Shown in pieces: positions 35,640 through 46,789 of a DNA stretch of 64,000 nt; positions within the stretch are counted from its first letter, which is position 1, and every line of letters begins with the position of its first letter. The notes beneath the pieces were generated by a model. That model did not search any database and had not been told where the DNA came from. It was given only the letters and a program-made list of their open reading frames with translations. The DNA is from Smallanthus sonchifolius (taxonomy: Eukaryota > Streptophyta > Magnoliopsida > Asterales > Asteraceae): NCBI GenBank assembly GCA_023525975.1, contig CM042022.1, positions 1,803,001 to 1,867,000 on the forward strand, read 5' to 3'. The position numbers were made by a program, and so were the translations under genes.

Positions 35640-35822
35640 TCATGATTGAAAGATGGCCGGCCTACCTTACCAAATACAAACACATACATAATTGATAATT
35701 GAACAACTTAGTCGTTTTTCACAAAGCTTCGAGAAGAGAAACGTAAAGCTAAGAATTGAATAAGACGATAAGTGTAGATTTTAATAGTAGTTTGCTGTAT
35801 CTTGTATGATCATTAATAGTAA

Positions 35823-36382
35823 CTAGAATTTTTGCCCCGCGCTTCGTAGCGGGAGACCGATCTTAAACGTTTGAGACGGTGACATTAACGTGGCTAAGCA
35901 CAAAAAAACGTGGTTAAATATATAAAAAAACGTATGAAGTTACGGCGACTCGGTTGTGGAGATCGAAAAGATAAAAGACAGTTACGTAACGGTACCGATG
36001 TTTTTCAATCGGTGTCGGTCTCATTCTTCACCGTACCAACACGTTACCGTCAGCTGACATAACCCACGATATCTAAAAAATACTTTATTTTGAATATGAC
36101 TCCGTTTTGAACAAAATTTATACCAGGACGTCTAGAAAAAAAATTAAACAAACAAACGAAAATTATTAAGGAAAAACATATTATATATATTACAATGGGT
36201 AAACTTGAAAATTTAAAAACTTGATGACGTCAAAGTAATATATTACAAAGTTGAAGCCTATTTTTGTAATTACACAAAGTTTGGAGGGTAAAACTATCAA
36301 TTATAAAAAGTGTAGGGGTTAATTTGTCAGTGGCAATTTGCCACCGACAGTTGTAATTGAGTTTACTTATAATATAATATAA
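35823..36382 (-). mobile_element. non-autonomous Helitron with a paralogous empty site
   Basis: On the minus strand: AT-rich 5' end, then GTAAACTCAATTACAACTG and TCGGTGGC; 3' hairpin CCCGCTACGAAGCGCGGGG, then CAAAAATTCTAG before T. The duplicated locus in copy A (about 31060-31095) continues without it, so copy A is the unfilled site. Boundaries at the AT-rich 5' end are good to a base or two. Confidence 0.75.
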
Positions 36383-37514
36383 TTAGTAACCTAAAAACCA
36401 AAAAATTAAAATTATGACATTATATTTTGTATTAAAAATAAAAAGATACTATTATGAAATGATAATAAATTTTTACAAGTGTATGAATTTATACGGGTGT
36501 TTTCATTATTGAACCTATTTTATTTAGAAAATAAGAGGATTGCATAATCATTTGTAAAGTAAATTATATTTTATGTCATTTAAGTATTGATCAAATTTCG
36601 GTTTATGTTTTTTAATTAAGAAAATTATAGATTTGGTCCTTTATGTTTATAAAAGTTTACACGTTTCATCTTGTATACTAACGTCTGTCAACTTCAGACA
36701 TTAAGTGTGATCAAGTGCTCCTCACATGAGGGCAAAATCGTCCTTTTGTTGTTAAAAAAAGAACAAATTACACTTTTCGTTCTTTATGTTCATACCAAAT
36801 TTCAGATTTCGTCCTTAAACGTTTGACATTGACGGACGTTAGTATAAAAGATGAAACGTGCAAACTTTTCTAAACATAAAGGACAAAATCTGTAATTATC
36901 TTAGTTAAAGGACGTAAACTGAACTTTGGAAAATACCTAAATGACGTAAAATGTAATTTACTCTTGCTTGTACGAAATGGAGAAAATGAGACGGTTATGT
37001 GTTTACATAACCATCTTACATGCTATAGTTGATTACTATGATTAATTATATAAAACGAAACAGTTACGGATATTCAAAGAGTAAAAATATAAAAAAAATA
37101 TATATATTTTTTCAAATAAATTATTCAAGGTAAAATAAAAAATAAAGTTAAGGTCCAATTATCTATCCAGACATCATTCCTATTTTATTCGCACACAAGC
37201 CTTAATACGAGTCATATTACCCTTTTTCGTCTAAATGCGGACTTTTGGTCATGATACGAGCTGTATAATAGACATAATACAAGTCGTATTCATTTTTTTC
37301 GCCTACAATACTACACGTATGGATGTTTTGACACGATTAATATGAAACATGTCTGAATCATTATCGGTTTGACCAAGCACAATACGACCCGTATCTATGA
37401 AGAAAATAATTGCACCGTTTAAAAAGAAATAAGGTCAAAATAAATAAATATGAAAGTCAAATAAGGTGGGAGGACCATTAACGACCTATATAAATAAATA
37501 AAGCATTCTCAAGT

Positions 37515-37709
37515 GTGTTCTTATTTTTTTTAACTCAAATTGATGTGCCGTTACAACCACCCCCTTTCATCATCACCGATCGCCGGAATAACCAGGATGA
37601 ATACTTATTCGTACCTAATCAGGTCATCTTCGGAGTACCGGCGGCAATTTCGACGGAAAGCCAGTCGCGAGAGACGTTGTTCGACTGTAGCGAAGCATCA
37701 GAAGACTAG
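37515..37709 (+). CDS. hypothetical 64-aa ORF downstream of a TATA box
   Basis: A TATA box (CTATATAAATA, about 37489-37499) precedes a frame starting MFLFFLTQIDVPLQPPPF and ending SRETLFDCSEASED. Copy A preserves the C-terminal part in frame (NQVIFRVPATEIQSPETLFD, then CLEASED and stop at about 32916) despite a 9-nt length difference, but lacks the same N-terminus. No domain is recognised, and in another frame a SIRRLGFTYSGDA stretch is also shared. It could be a real small gene, an exon of a lost gene or chance. Confidence 0.25.
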   Translation: MFLFFLTQIDVPLQPPPFIITDRRNNQDEYLFVPNQVIFGVPAAISTESQSRETLFDCSEASED

Positions 37710-37981
37710 GTTTTACATACTCCGGCGATGCATAACTATGCTCATGTGTTGGAACGATAAGTACGATTGAAATCAGAGGCGTTTGTTCTGAGACCTGTAA
37801 GAAATTGTTGTTTTCTTTGCTGTATATATGATTTTGAAGAAAATGATATGAATCCGAGAATGATAATGCAAATTTTATACTAATAAAGTATTTAACATTA
37901 TCGTTAGTCTTCTGTACAGTAGTTGAAACGAATATAAAAGAAAATTATCGTGATCTGGTAACAACAGAAATCGGTTGAAAC

Positions 37982-38538
37982 TAGGGTTGTAAACGAATTG
38001 AACAACGCTTTGTTCGTGTTTGTTCATTAAAGAAATTTTCTGTTCACAAACACATAACTGAACGAGATTTCCTGTTCGTGTTCGTTTATTAAAGAAATAA
38101 ACTTGCTCGTGTTCGTTTGTGTTCGTCTGATAATTCTATGTAACGAACGTAAACGAACATACATGAATGCAAACGAACACAAATTAACGTTACACAAAAT
38201 CCATCAAAAATAAACATGAAGCACTTGACAATGGACATAATTATCTCCACATAATTAGCATAATTATCATAAACATAGTTAACAAATTTTTTTAATTTAT
38301 AAAATATAAAAACCTTTAAAGACCGAACGAACATGAATGAACATAAATGAACACATTTACCGAACGTTTACGAACATAAATGAACGAACGCGACCTCTGT
38401 TCATGTTCATTCATTCAACTAAATGAACGAAATATCTTGTTCATATTCATTCATTTATTAAACGGAAAACATATACGAACTTCCCGTCAAACGGTTAATG
38501 AACTGTTCGCCGAACGTTCGGTTTATTTTGCAGCCCTA
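37982..38538. mobile_element. hAT-type MITE with exact 8-bp target duplications
   Basis: Ends TAGGGTTGTAAACGAA and, inverted, TAGGGCTGCAAAATAAACCG. Exact flanks GTTGAAAC at 37974-37981 and 38539-38546. The interior is full of GTTCGTTTA/TAAACGAAC repeats, typical of subterminal transposase-binding motifs. 557 bp; the frames within it are not genes. Confidence 0.92.
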
Positions 38539-38756
38539 GTTGAAACGGTTAACACCAACTCAGACTTGTGCCAGTAATAATATGAGCTGGCTGAACCTGA
38601 TGAACAAAATGACTTAAGGATCTAACTAAAAAATAAGAAAGAATTGATAAGAGTAAACTTTGTTAAAAAATTTAAGCTATATATAAAAAATCAGATTTTT
38701 AAAAAAAATTATATAAATAAATAATTTGTAGCTTTTTAAAATAATTATAGAAGAAA

Positions 38757-38930
38757 GACAAAATTACAGAAAACGTCATTTAGGTTTATATATAATTGCA
38801 CCTTACATCTTTTACCTTTAAAATGCACACTGGTTGTCCTTTATCTATTCAATTTGTAACAGATTATGTCCTTTGAAATAACGTCCGTCTATTTTGTGAG
38901 GGTAGAATGGTAAATTTACCCCTTTCTTCC
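38757..38930 (+). repeat. left TIR of the Pack-MULE
   Basis: Begins with the GACAAAATTACAG block next to the 9-bp duplication and ends at CCCCTTTCTT, where similarity with the right TIR stops and LRR sequence begins. Confidence 0.82.
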
Positions 38931-39162
38931 AACCCAAGCTCTTACAATCCCCAAGTTCTGGCAGAATCTGGCCGGAAAATGAATTGTTTCGAGTTTCAAA
39001 ATGGCAAGATTTGATAAATCGCCAAGGACTGCTGGAATTTCGCCGCCCAATTTGTTGTTGGAAAGGGAAATCCAATTCAAATTGGTGCAATTGCTTAAAC
39101 TAGCCGGGATTGAACCGTTTAAATAATTGAAATCAAGAATCAAATTTTCAAGACTTGAAAGG
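38931..39162 (-). pseudogene. captured BRI1-type LRR ectodomain fragment, distal part
   Basis: The minus-strand reading starts LENLILDFNYLNGSIPASLS and continues NCTNLNWISLSNNKLGGEIP, then LGDLSNLAILKL and, in another frame, NNSFSGQILPELGDCKSLGW. These are consecutive plant LRRs in the BRI1/BRL style, about residues 520-590 by position in that family. A frameshift near 39000 and the TIR junction end the frame. The preceding repeats of the same protein lie at 48150-48850, across the retrotransposon insertion. Kinase and signal peptide are absent. Confidence 0.85.
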
Positions 39163-40542
39163 TGTCACACCCCGGGTTTAGGACACCCCGGGCGCGTGAC
39201 CGAAGATTGCTACCTGTTTCTTATTTTATCTCATCAGAGATTTATAAACACAGCGGAATAATTTTAATAACTCAGGATCTTTTCAAAAGACGGGGAATCT
39301 CCCGTTTCATTTTATTATAACAGGGATAAACCCTGAAATTGTATACAAACGTTTAATTTACAAAACCAAGGTTTTACATGAACCATTTCTTTCAACTGAT
39401 GTCTACAGTGGACGTTCCCTTTTTCAAGACATCATTTTTCTTGTCCTCATATGGCTATATCAATGTCACATCATCATTGGTTACTTGTAAAATGTTTGAA
39501 AATATTTTATCAGTATAAACTGGTGAATACAAGTATGTTAGAATTATAATCTGACAAGTGTGAATAAATAAAACAATTTGCCCATAGTTTCTACTCAATT
39601 TACACAGCCAACGGACTAACCACTAGCCACACCAGGGATCTTTGATATATTTTTATGTTTGTCTGCCTTACGCTTACCGCGATGGGCTTTACAACAACCA
39701 ATGGTTCAACTCCTAGCCCTGTTACAGCGTCTCATCTGTAACACGTGTATATATACGTGACTCTATGGGCTGACTGCTATATAGTAAATCACCTTATACA
39801 ACGAATGGTTGTATAAATTCGTTCAAGTCAGAGTATAATCAAAACCATTTTCAGTTTTGAAATCATTTTATAAAAATACAAGTATTCACTTTTTCAGAGT
39901 CTTAGCTTAATAAGGTTCTTAGAACGAGTATCCTAGTGGGCATCGTCTCTGATTAAAAATCTTGCTTGGTTTTTCCAAATGGGCGTTTCTTAGCTTCTCG
40001 GCTTTCTCTTAAGCGAACCGGAACTTCCGAAATTTAAACGTACAAGTGGGAATGGTTTTGGGAGAGTGGTGTCAGTGGAAAGAGCTCTGTAAATCGAGTT
40101 GGGAGTGTAAGAATTGTTCAAACCCGAGCTTTCTATTTATAGGGTAAAATTGTGGCTGTGACGGACCGTTATGGATGGTGACGGTCCGTCACCGTTGGGA
40201 TCGTAACGGACCGTTATCTCTGGTGACGGTCCGTTACCAAGCTAGGGTTGGCGAGTCAGAGGACACGCGCCAGCGTCCGGGTGTTTTGCGGCGTGACGGA
40301 CCGTTACGGATGGTGACGGTCCATCATAGGGTTTACACGCGTCAGATTCATACCATTAGTCACCGGACACGTGGCGTACCCTCATTCCACGCGTGGACAA
40401 CCCGTAACGGGCCGTGACGGTTCGTTACCATCCGATTTTTCATATTTTTCACTTTTGGTCCTTGTTCTTTGATATATTTATACTTCTAGTCCCTTAACTT
40501 TTATTTTTATAATATCTGTCACAAAATTTTACGAATGTTACA
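39163..40542 (-). repeat. 3' LTR of the gypsy element
   Basis: 1380 bp from TGTCACACCCC to AATGTTACA (plus-strand view). The minus-strand TATA box CTATAAATAG is at 40133-40142. Upstream in U3 (40155-40425) lies an array of TGACGGTCCGT/ACGGACCGT palindromes. Confidence 0.95.
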
Positions 40543-40557
40543 TTCTCCCCACCTTTT
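40543..40557 (-). promoter_or_regulatory. polypurine tract of the gypsy element
   Basis: Minus-strand AAAAGGTGGGGAGAA directly precedes the 3' LTR start TGTAACA. This is the plus-strand DNA primer site. Confidence 0.9.
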
Positions 40558-40578
40558 GAATAATCTCGTCCTCAAGAT

Positions 40579-41940
40579 TTACTGGAACAGGTGTGTGTAT
40601 TTCTTTTTCATTTCCGATTCTAGCTCCCAAGTATATTCAGGACCACGTCTAGAATTCCATTTGACTTTGACCAGTTTCAATCTTTTCTTCTTCAACTTTT
40701 TAGTCTGACGATCTTTTATTTGTAGAGGTTGTTCTACAAATCTGAGTTTTTCATTTACCTCTATGTCTTGAAGAGGCATTATCAAAGATTCATCAGCTAA
40801 ATATTTGCGAAGATTAGATACATGGAATATGTCATGTATTCCACTCATCTCTTCTGGTAATTCCAACCGATAAGCCACTGGTCCAATTCGTTTATAAATC
40901 TTGAAGGGCCCAACAAATCGAGGATTTAGTTTACCCTTTTTTCCGAATCGAACTACTCCTTTTCAAGGTGATACTTTCAATAATACTTTGTCTCCAATGT
41001 TAAATTCTAGTGGCTTTCTTCTTTTATCAGCGTAGCTCTTTTGTCTATCTCTTGCTGCTTTTAATCGTTCTTGTATTTGAGCTACTTTATCAGTGGTTTC
41101 ATGAACAAGTTCAGGTCCTGACAATTGGTTTTCTCCTATATCAGCCCAGCATATAGGTGTTCGACATTTTCTACCATATAAGGCTTTAAAAGGTGCTGCC
41201 TGAATGCTTATGTGATAACTATTGTTGTATGAAAGTTCCATTAGGGGTAGGTGATCATCCCAACTACCACCTAAGTCTATCACACAGGCTCGGAACATAT
41301 CTTCTAAGGTCTGAATTGTTCTTTCACTTTGCTCATCTGTCCGTGGATGATAGGCAGTGCTCAAGTTCAGACAAGTTCCTATGGCTTCCTGGAAACTTTG
41401 CCAGAATCGAGATGTAAACCGACTATCTCTATCTGACACTATGGATAATGGCACTCCATGTAAAGATAAAATCTCATTTACATATAGACGAGCCAATCTA
41501 TCCATACTGAAGGTTTCTTTCATTGTGAGAAAATGAGCAGATTTAGTTAATATGTCAATGATAACCAAGATCATATCATTTCCCCGACTGGTTCGAGCAA
41601 GTTTGGTAATAAAATCTATGGTTATCATTTCCCACTTCTATACTGGCATTTCTAATTGTTGCAATAAACCAGAAGGTTTCTGATGTTCTGCCTTTACTTG
41701 AGCGCAAGTAAGACAATTTGTAACATATATGACAATATCTTTCTTTATGTCAATCCACCAGAAATTGTCCTTCAAATTTTTATACATCTTGTCACTTCCT
41801 TGGTGCATTATATATTTTGATTTATGTGCTTCTTCTAGTATTCGTTCCCGAAGATTTCCGGTGATCGGAACCCAGATTCGTGTATTCATACGGAGTATTT
41901 CATCGTCTCCTTTAGTTAATTGTTTAATCATGCTCTTCAT
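40579..41940 (-). pseudogene. gypsy integrase with chromodomain-like C-terminus, broken by stops
   Basis: From 41940 downward: the H2C2 zinc finger (HKSKYIMHQGSDKMYKNL, CLTCAQVK), then the core with D in MITIDFITKL, D in IVSDRDSRF and E in RTDEQSERTIQTLEDM, WDDHLPLMELSYNNSYH, GDKVLLKVSP, a GPVAYRLELP linker and a final VKWNSRRGPEYTWELES related to the Tekay chromodomain tail. In-frame stops interrupt it at about 41637 and 40962, so no full integrase is made. Confidence 0.93.
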
Positions 41941-42117
41941 TCCTTCTTGTTCTAAGTCTTTATCTGTTTGAACAGAATGTTGAGCATCTTTTACTTGAGA
42001 TATGAGATCTACATGAAGTTAAAGTCTAAGATCACGAACCCGTTTAGGTTTCTCTCGCATTTTTCAACTTAAAGCATCTGCAACAACATTTGTCTTACCT
42101 TCGTGGTAACAGATTTC

Positions 42118-43447
42118 TCAACTATAGTCACTTAAGATATCTAACCATCCTCTTTGTCTCATGTTCAGTTCTTTTTGACCAAAGATAAATTTCAAACTCT
42201 TATGGTCAGTATAAACTGTAAATCTAACTCTATAGAGATAGTGTCTCCATAATTTCAAGGCAAAAATTATGGAACCTAACTCTAGATCATGAGTTGTATA
42301 GTTCTTTTCGTGAGTTTTTAACTGAAGAGATGCATATGCAATAACCTTGTTTCTTTGCATTAATACACAACCTAGACCGTTGCGAGAAGCATCACAATAG
42401 ACAACAAAGTTTACATTACCCTCTGGCAAAGCCAGTATAGGTGCATGAGTTAGTTTTTCTTTCAGGGTTTGGAAAGCTTCTTCTTGCTTCGTTCCCCATT
42501 CATACTTTACATTCTTACGAGTTAAAGTAGTCCGAGGAACTGCAATCCTTGAGAAATTCTGAATAAATCGTCTGTAGTATCCTGCAAGACCCAAGAAACT
42601 ATGGACTTCCGTTGGAGATTTAGGAATTTTCCATTTGGATATGGTTGCAATTTTGGATGGGTCTACTTGAATACCTTTTGCATTTACTATATGACCCAAA
42701 AATTGTACTTCTCTAAGCCAACATTCACATTTAGAGAATTTAGCATACAATTTCTCTTTTCTCAGAAGTTCAAAAACTATTCTGAGATGATTTTCATGAT
42801 CTTTCGAATTTCTATAATAAATAAGTATATCGTCAATGAAAACAATTACAAATTTATCTAGATAGGGTTTTGCAGATACGATTCATCATACCCATAAATG
42901 CGGCAGGAGCATTAATAAGTCCAAACGGCATAACCGTGAACTCATAATGCCCATATCTGGTTCGAAAAGCAGTTTTAGAAAATATCTTCTTCTTGAACTT
43001 TCAGTTGGTGATATCCCGATCGAAGATCTATTTTTGAAAAATGGCAAGAGCCTTGTAATTGATCAAACAGATCATCGATTCTAGGAAGAGGATAACGATT
43101 CTTAATCGTTACTTTGTTTAACCCCCGGTAATCAATGCACATCCGCATTGTTCCATCTTTCTTTTTAACGAAAAGAATTGGAGCACCCAAAGAAGATGAA
43201 CTTGGGAAAATGAATCCTTTCTCTAGTAATTCATCTAATTGATTCTTCAATTCCTTCATTTAGTTGGGGCTAAACGATAAGGAGTTTTGGCAATAGGAGC
43301 CGTTCCTGGTACAAGATTGATCTTGAATTCTACTTCTCTTTCGGGTGGTATACCAGGTAATTCATCTGGAAATACATCTGCATAATCAGCTACTACCGGT
43401 ACCTCTTCGATCTTCTTTTCTTTTGTACTGGTAGAAATCTGAACCAA
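42118..43447 (-). pseudogene. gypsy reverse transcriptase and RNase H, frame-shifted
   Basis: 43447-43256 covers the protease-RT linker (LPGIPPEREVEFKINLVPGT). 43259-42975 covers RT fingers and palm (FVKKKDGTMRMCIDYRGLN, LRSGYHQLKV). The active-site FIDD motif is encoded near 42830-42840 but in a different frame, after a one-base change close to 42868. 42750-42118 covers CECWLREVQFLGHIV, then RNase H (FVVYCDASRNGLGCVL, YTDHKSLKFIF). There are at least two frame breaks. Confidence 0.93.
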
Positions 43448-43499
43448 GTATGCAATGCATCATTCTGAAGGTATTTAGTTGCTTTAACATTGAGATGAT

Positions 43500-43937
43500 T
43501 CACAAAGGTAGATTTTGTTTGTCGCCATAGATTGTTAAAGGTTTTCCAGAAGGAATTTGGATTTCTATAGCCTTTTTATCACAAAGGATATGGGCTTGGT
43601 TACTGGCTAACCAATCCATTCCTAAGACTACATCAAATCCTGCTAATGTCATAGGCATTAATCGTACATGTAAGATGTGTCCTGACATTGTGATAGTACA
43701 ATTATCTAGGAATTCAGAAATTTTAATTAAATTTTCTTCGGCTGTCTCTACTTCATAAATCTTATCTAATGGAACTAAAGGCTTGTTTAATAGATTATAA
43801 AATTTATAATCTATAAAACTTAAATTTGCACCAGAGTCAAATAATACTCTTGCATAATTATTGTTAATGAGGAATGTATCAGTGACTGCATCTGGAACAA
43901 CTGCAACATCACGAGTATAAAGTATGAAAGCTCGCAC
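43500..43937 (-). pseudogene. gypsy aspartic protease
   Basis: Retropepsin-like domain with active-site VLFDSGANLSFI and flap/core GFDVVLGMDWLA. It is preceded in another frame, near 43985-44060, by a zinc-knuckle remnant (CFNCEETGYFK). The frame is open over 145 residues but separated from both gag and RT. Confidence 0.9.
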
Positions 43938-43984
43938 ATTCTTTTTATTTCCTTCATTGGCCTTTGCTCCACTAGATCCCGTTT

Positions 43985-45124
43985 AATTAAGCTTTGGGCA
44001 GGTTGATTTAAAATATCCAGTCTCTTCACAATTGAAACATGAGATATTTCTCTTTCTTGGGCAGTTCTCAAATACATGTCTGGTCTGCTTGCAAAAGTGA
44101 TAATAAATTTTCTTGAAAAAGCATTCTCCCGTATGCCTTTTCTTGAAAATTTTGCATTCTAGGATAGAAAAAATTAAATCCTCCTTTGGCAGGCTGGCCT
44201 TTTCTTTTCAAAGCAAAATTATTTTTCTGATTTTCCGTAGCCCTCTTGGCCACTTCCCTTGCCTTTCCCTCTTCTTGTTTTCTTATCATACCGACAGTTA
44301 AAATTCCTCCTAGCTGTACGGCAGATGCAATGGTCTGAGGCATAGTAGCCTTGACCATATCTCTGATTTCTTCAGCCAGACCCCAAATATATCTTTTTAA
44401 TTAGATTGGGTTCGGGGGTAGATAGATGTGGAACCAAACGAGCATACTTAAACATCTTGGAGACATACTCCTGATGTTTAGTTCCTTTCATACGGAGATT
44501 TAGAAATTTGGTTTCTATTCTCTCTCGTTCATTAATGAGATAAAATCTTTGAATTACCATTTCCTTGAATTCTTCCCATTCCATGGCATAGGCCTTGTGT
44601 CGGCCAATTGCCTGAACAATGGAATTCCACCACTTCAATGCTTCATCTTTGAATAAGTTTGATGAATAAAGTACCATATCCTCATCAGCACATTTGCTGA
44701 TGGAAATCACAGACTCAGTTTTCTCCAGCCATCTCAGGGCTACCACTGCTCCTTCATTTCCAGCATACTCCAAGGGCTTACATCCTTGGAATGCACGAAA
44801 CGTGCATCCCTTCCTTCATTTTCTTTTCTTGCTAACTTCTTCAGAATTAGAATTATCTCCGTTTGAACTATGGTTTTCTTCACGGTAATTATTTTTAGAT
44901 TCAGCTACTTTATTTTTCATTTTATCTTCTTTCATAACTTTCAGAATTTTAGGGAGAGCTTTCTCTATTTCTTCTGCAACTATTTTCTTTATTTCTGCTT
45001 TCTGTTGCAGTTGTTCTGAATTTTGGATTTGTTTGATCTTGCCCCTTGTATTATAAGGACATTGTTTCGACATTCTATTCACAAGAGAAATTTTATTAAT
45101 ACATATAACCCTGATTATGGGCAT
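43985..45124 (-). pseudogene. gypsy gag (capsid region), fragmented
   Basis: The core capsid-type domain is at 44773-44372 (GNEGAVVALRWLEKTESV, DEALKWWNSIVQAIG, FYLINERERIETKFLNL). Upstream 45124-44816 encodes a Lys/Glu-rich segment (KIVAEEIEKALPKILKVM). Downstream 44358-44068 continues in another frame to the zinc-knuckle area. Several stops and frameshifts separate the pieces. Confidence 0.88.
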
Positions 45125-45129
45125 TTTCT

Positions 45130-46612
45130 AGCATTTGTCTTAACGCTCTATTCTGGGCGTTTATAGATGCTAATCTATGATTTTATTTTTCCAATTCTGC
45201 TACTCGTTCCTGTAAGGCTCTAATATGATCATTATCAAAGCTTTCCTCATTTTCTTGAGGATTTTGTACATTCGTAGGCTCATAATACTCATAAGGCTCA
45301 TAATACTCATAAGGCCTATTTGAATCTTCTGTTTCTTCTTCTTCTTCTTCTTCTTCTTCTTCAGGAACATGATTATTTTCGTAAGGGATTTCAGGTAGTC
45401 CCTGATAATAATAAGGATTATAACATGGATTTTCTTAATAATCCGGATTTCGGCTTGTGGCCGTTAGAGCAGAGTGAAACTGATGGAAGGTACATAAGAA
45501 TTTACAGGAGGTGTTAATTCTCCTAAGCTTCGAAATGTACTTCCTGGATGTTTTGAACTTGTTCCTGTTTCTAAATCCGTTTCATTTGTAAGCTGAAATT
45601 CATATCCAGGTGAAACATACTTTTGAACATAGAAGGGACCTTTTCCTTTTTTCAGTCATCTGAACAAAACAAGAATACTTTTATTTATACTTTATATTTT
45701 ACATACTTAGATAATAATTTATCTGATTTATTATATTTAGTAGACTAGGGTAGTTATTGTGCCACAGTAGTACCTCCAACTAAATTGTTCCCATGAAAGA
45801 ATGACGGGTATGAGAGATATTTATACACCATTCTTTCCTTAGACAGAACAGTTAGTTTGTCAGATAACTATATACTGGTCGGATGGTTACCCGTACGTCT
45901 AGTTATTTTACTTTTTCTTTTTATTTTTCTTTTCTTTCTCCAGTTGACGAACCCTTTTCTTGAGTTGCCTTGATTCCTTCTTGACTTCATCAGTTTCTCT
46001 TAAGGCACGATCAAGGAATTCTATGGGTGTTCCAAGATGAGCTGAAAAATAATTAAACCGAGGAGGGGGTTTACGAATACCAAATAATATGTCGTTAAAC
46101 ACATTATGGTATGGATCATCAGGACCATCAACTGGTTCTTCAATATATTCCTCTAACATTGTTAGAAGAGTATAAGGATTTTCTTCACCAATTGGATATA
46201 GGTATGGGTCTTGAGTTTCTATTTCAAGTTCTGCTTCCTCGGGTATTTCTTGGTATACCTCTTTCGTTTCTTCTGCAGACACATGCACATTCTCGGTCGG
46301 AGTTCGTACACGCATCCTTGGTTTAGTAGACCGACTGGGTCCAGCTTCGTTTATGTCTCCCTGATTTACTGGAGGTGGAGTATCAGTTCTCCAATTTTCA
46401 AAATCCGAAGTAGCTTCCATCTAGGATGAGCTAGATTGATTTTGATGATAAGATTCATTGTCAGAGACAATAATAGGATCAGAAAGGGATTCACCGGTAT
46501 CAGGAATGATTATAGGATTTTCTATGGATCCGGTAGGATGGTAACGTTCTTCTTCAGATCGTCCTAAGATATAAGTATAGTAACTATTTCCAGACATCTG
46601 TATGGTTATCAC
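45130..46612 (-). pseudogene. extra N-terminal gag-region frame of the gypsy element
   Basis: From 46612 the frame starts near MSGNSYYTYILGRSEEERYH and runs to a TAG at 46421-46423. It resumes in the same frame at the adjacent ATG (46420) with MEATSDFENWRTDTPPP through a charged coiled-coil-like tail ending at 45908. Further down (about 45400-45130) a poly-Glu run encoded by a TTC/GAA microsatellite and an ALQERVAELEK coiled coil follow. The single TAG splitting one frame suggests a nonsense mutation. Its function is not recognised. Confidence 0.7.
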
Positions 46613-46773
46613 TTAATTATTATGGAGATCTACCTACTTTTCTTAGCAGACAGTCTATAATGGTTTAAGCTTAGATACCTTACATGAGTATCTTACTTGC
46701 TAAAACCAAATAATATCACAATCAAGTTACAGCTTAGATAGTAATCTCTAGTATCTAATATGCTGAAACAAAT

Positions 46774-46786
46774 GGCTCTGATACCA
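46774..46786 (-). promoter_or_regulatory. primer-binding site (initiator Met-tRNA type)
   Basis: Minus-strand TGGTATCAGAGCC, three bases inside the 5' LTR. This is the standard plant retrotransposon primer site complementary to the 3' end of tRNA-iMet. Confidence 0.93.
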
Positions 46787-46789
46787 ACC

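Larger units (their letters stand above)
35640..37790 (+). repeat. segmental duplication, copy B
   Basis: Same order of blocks as 30976-33000, about 4.7 kb away in direct orientation. It carries a Helitron insertion (35823-36382) absent from copy A, and a stretch at 37150-37400 rich in ATACGA/TCGTAT motifs in place of the minisatellite. The last 350 bp is the best conserved part. Confidence 0.7.
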
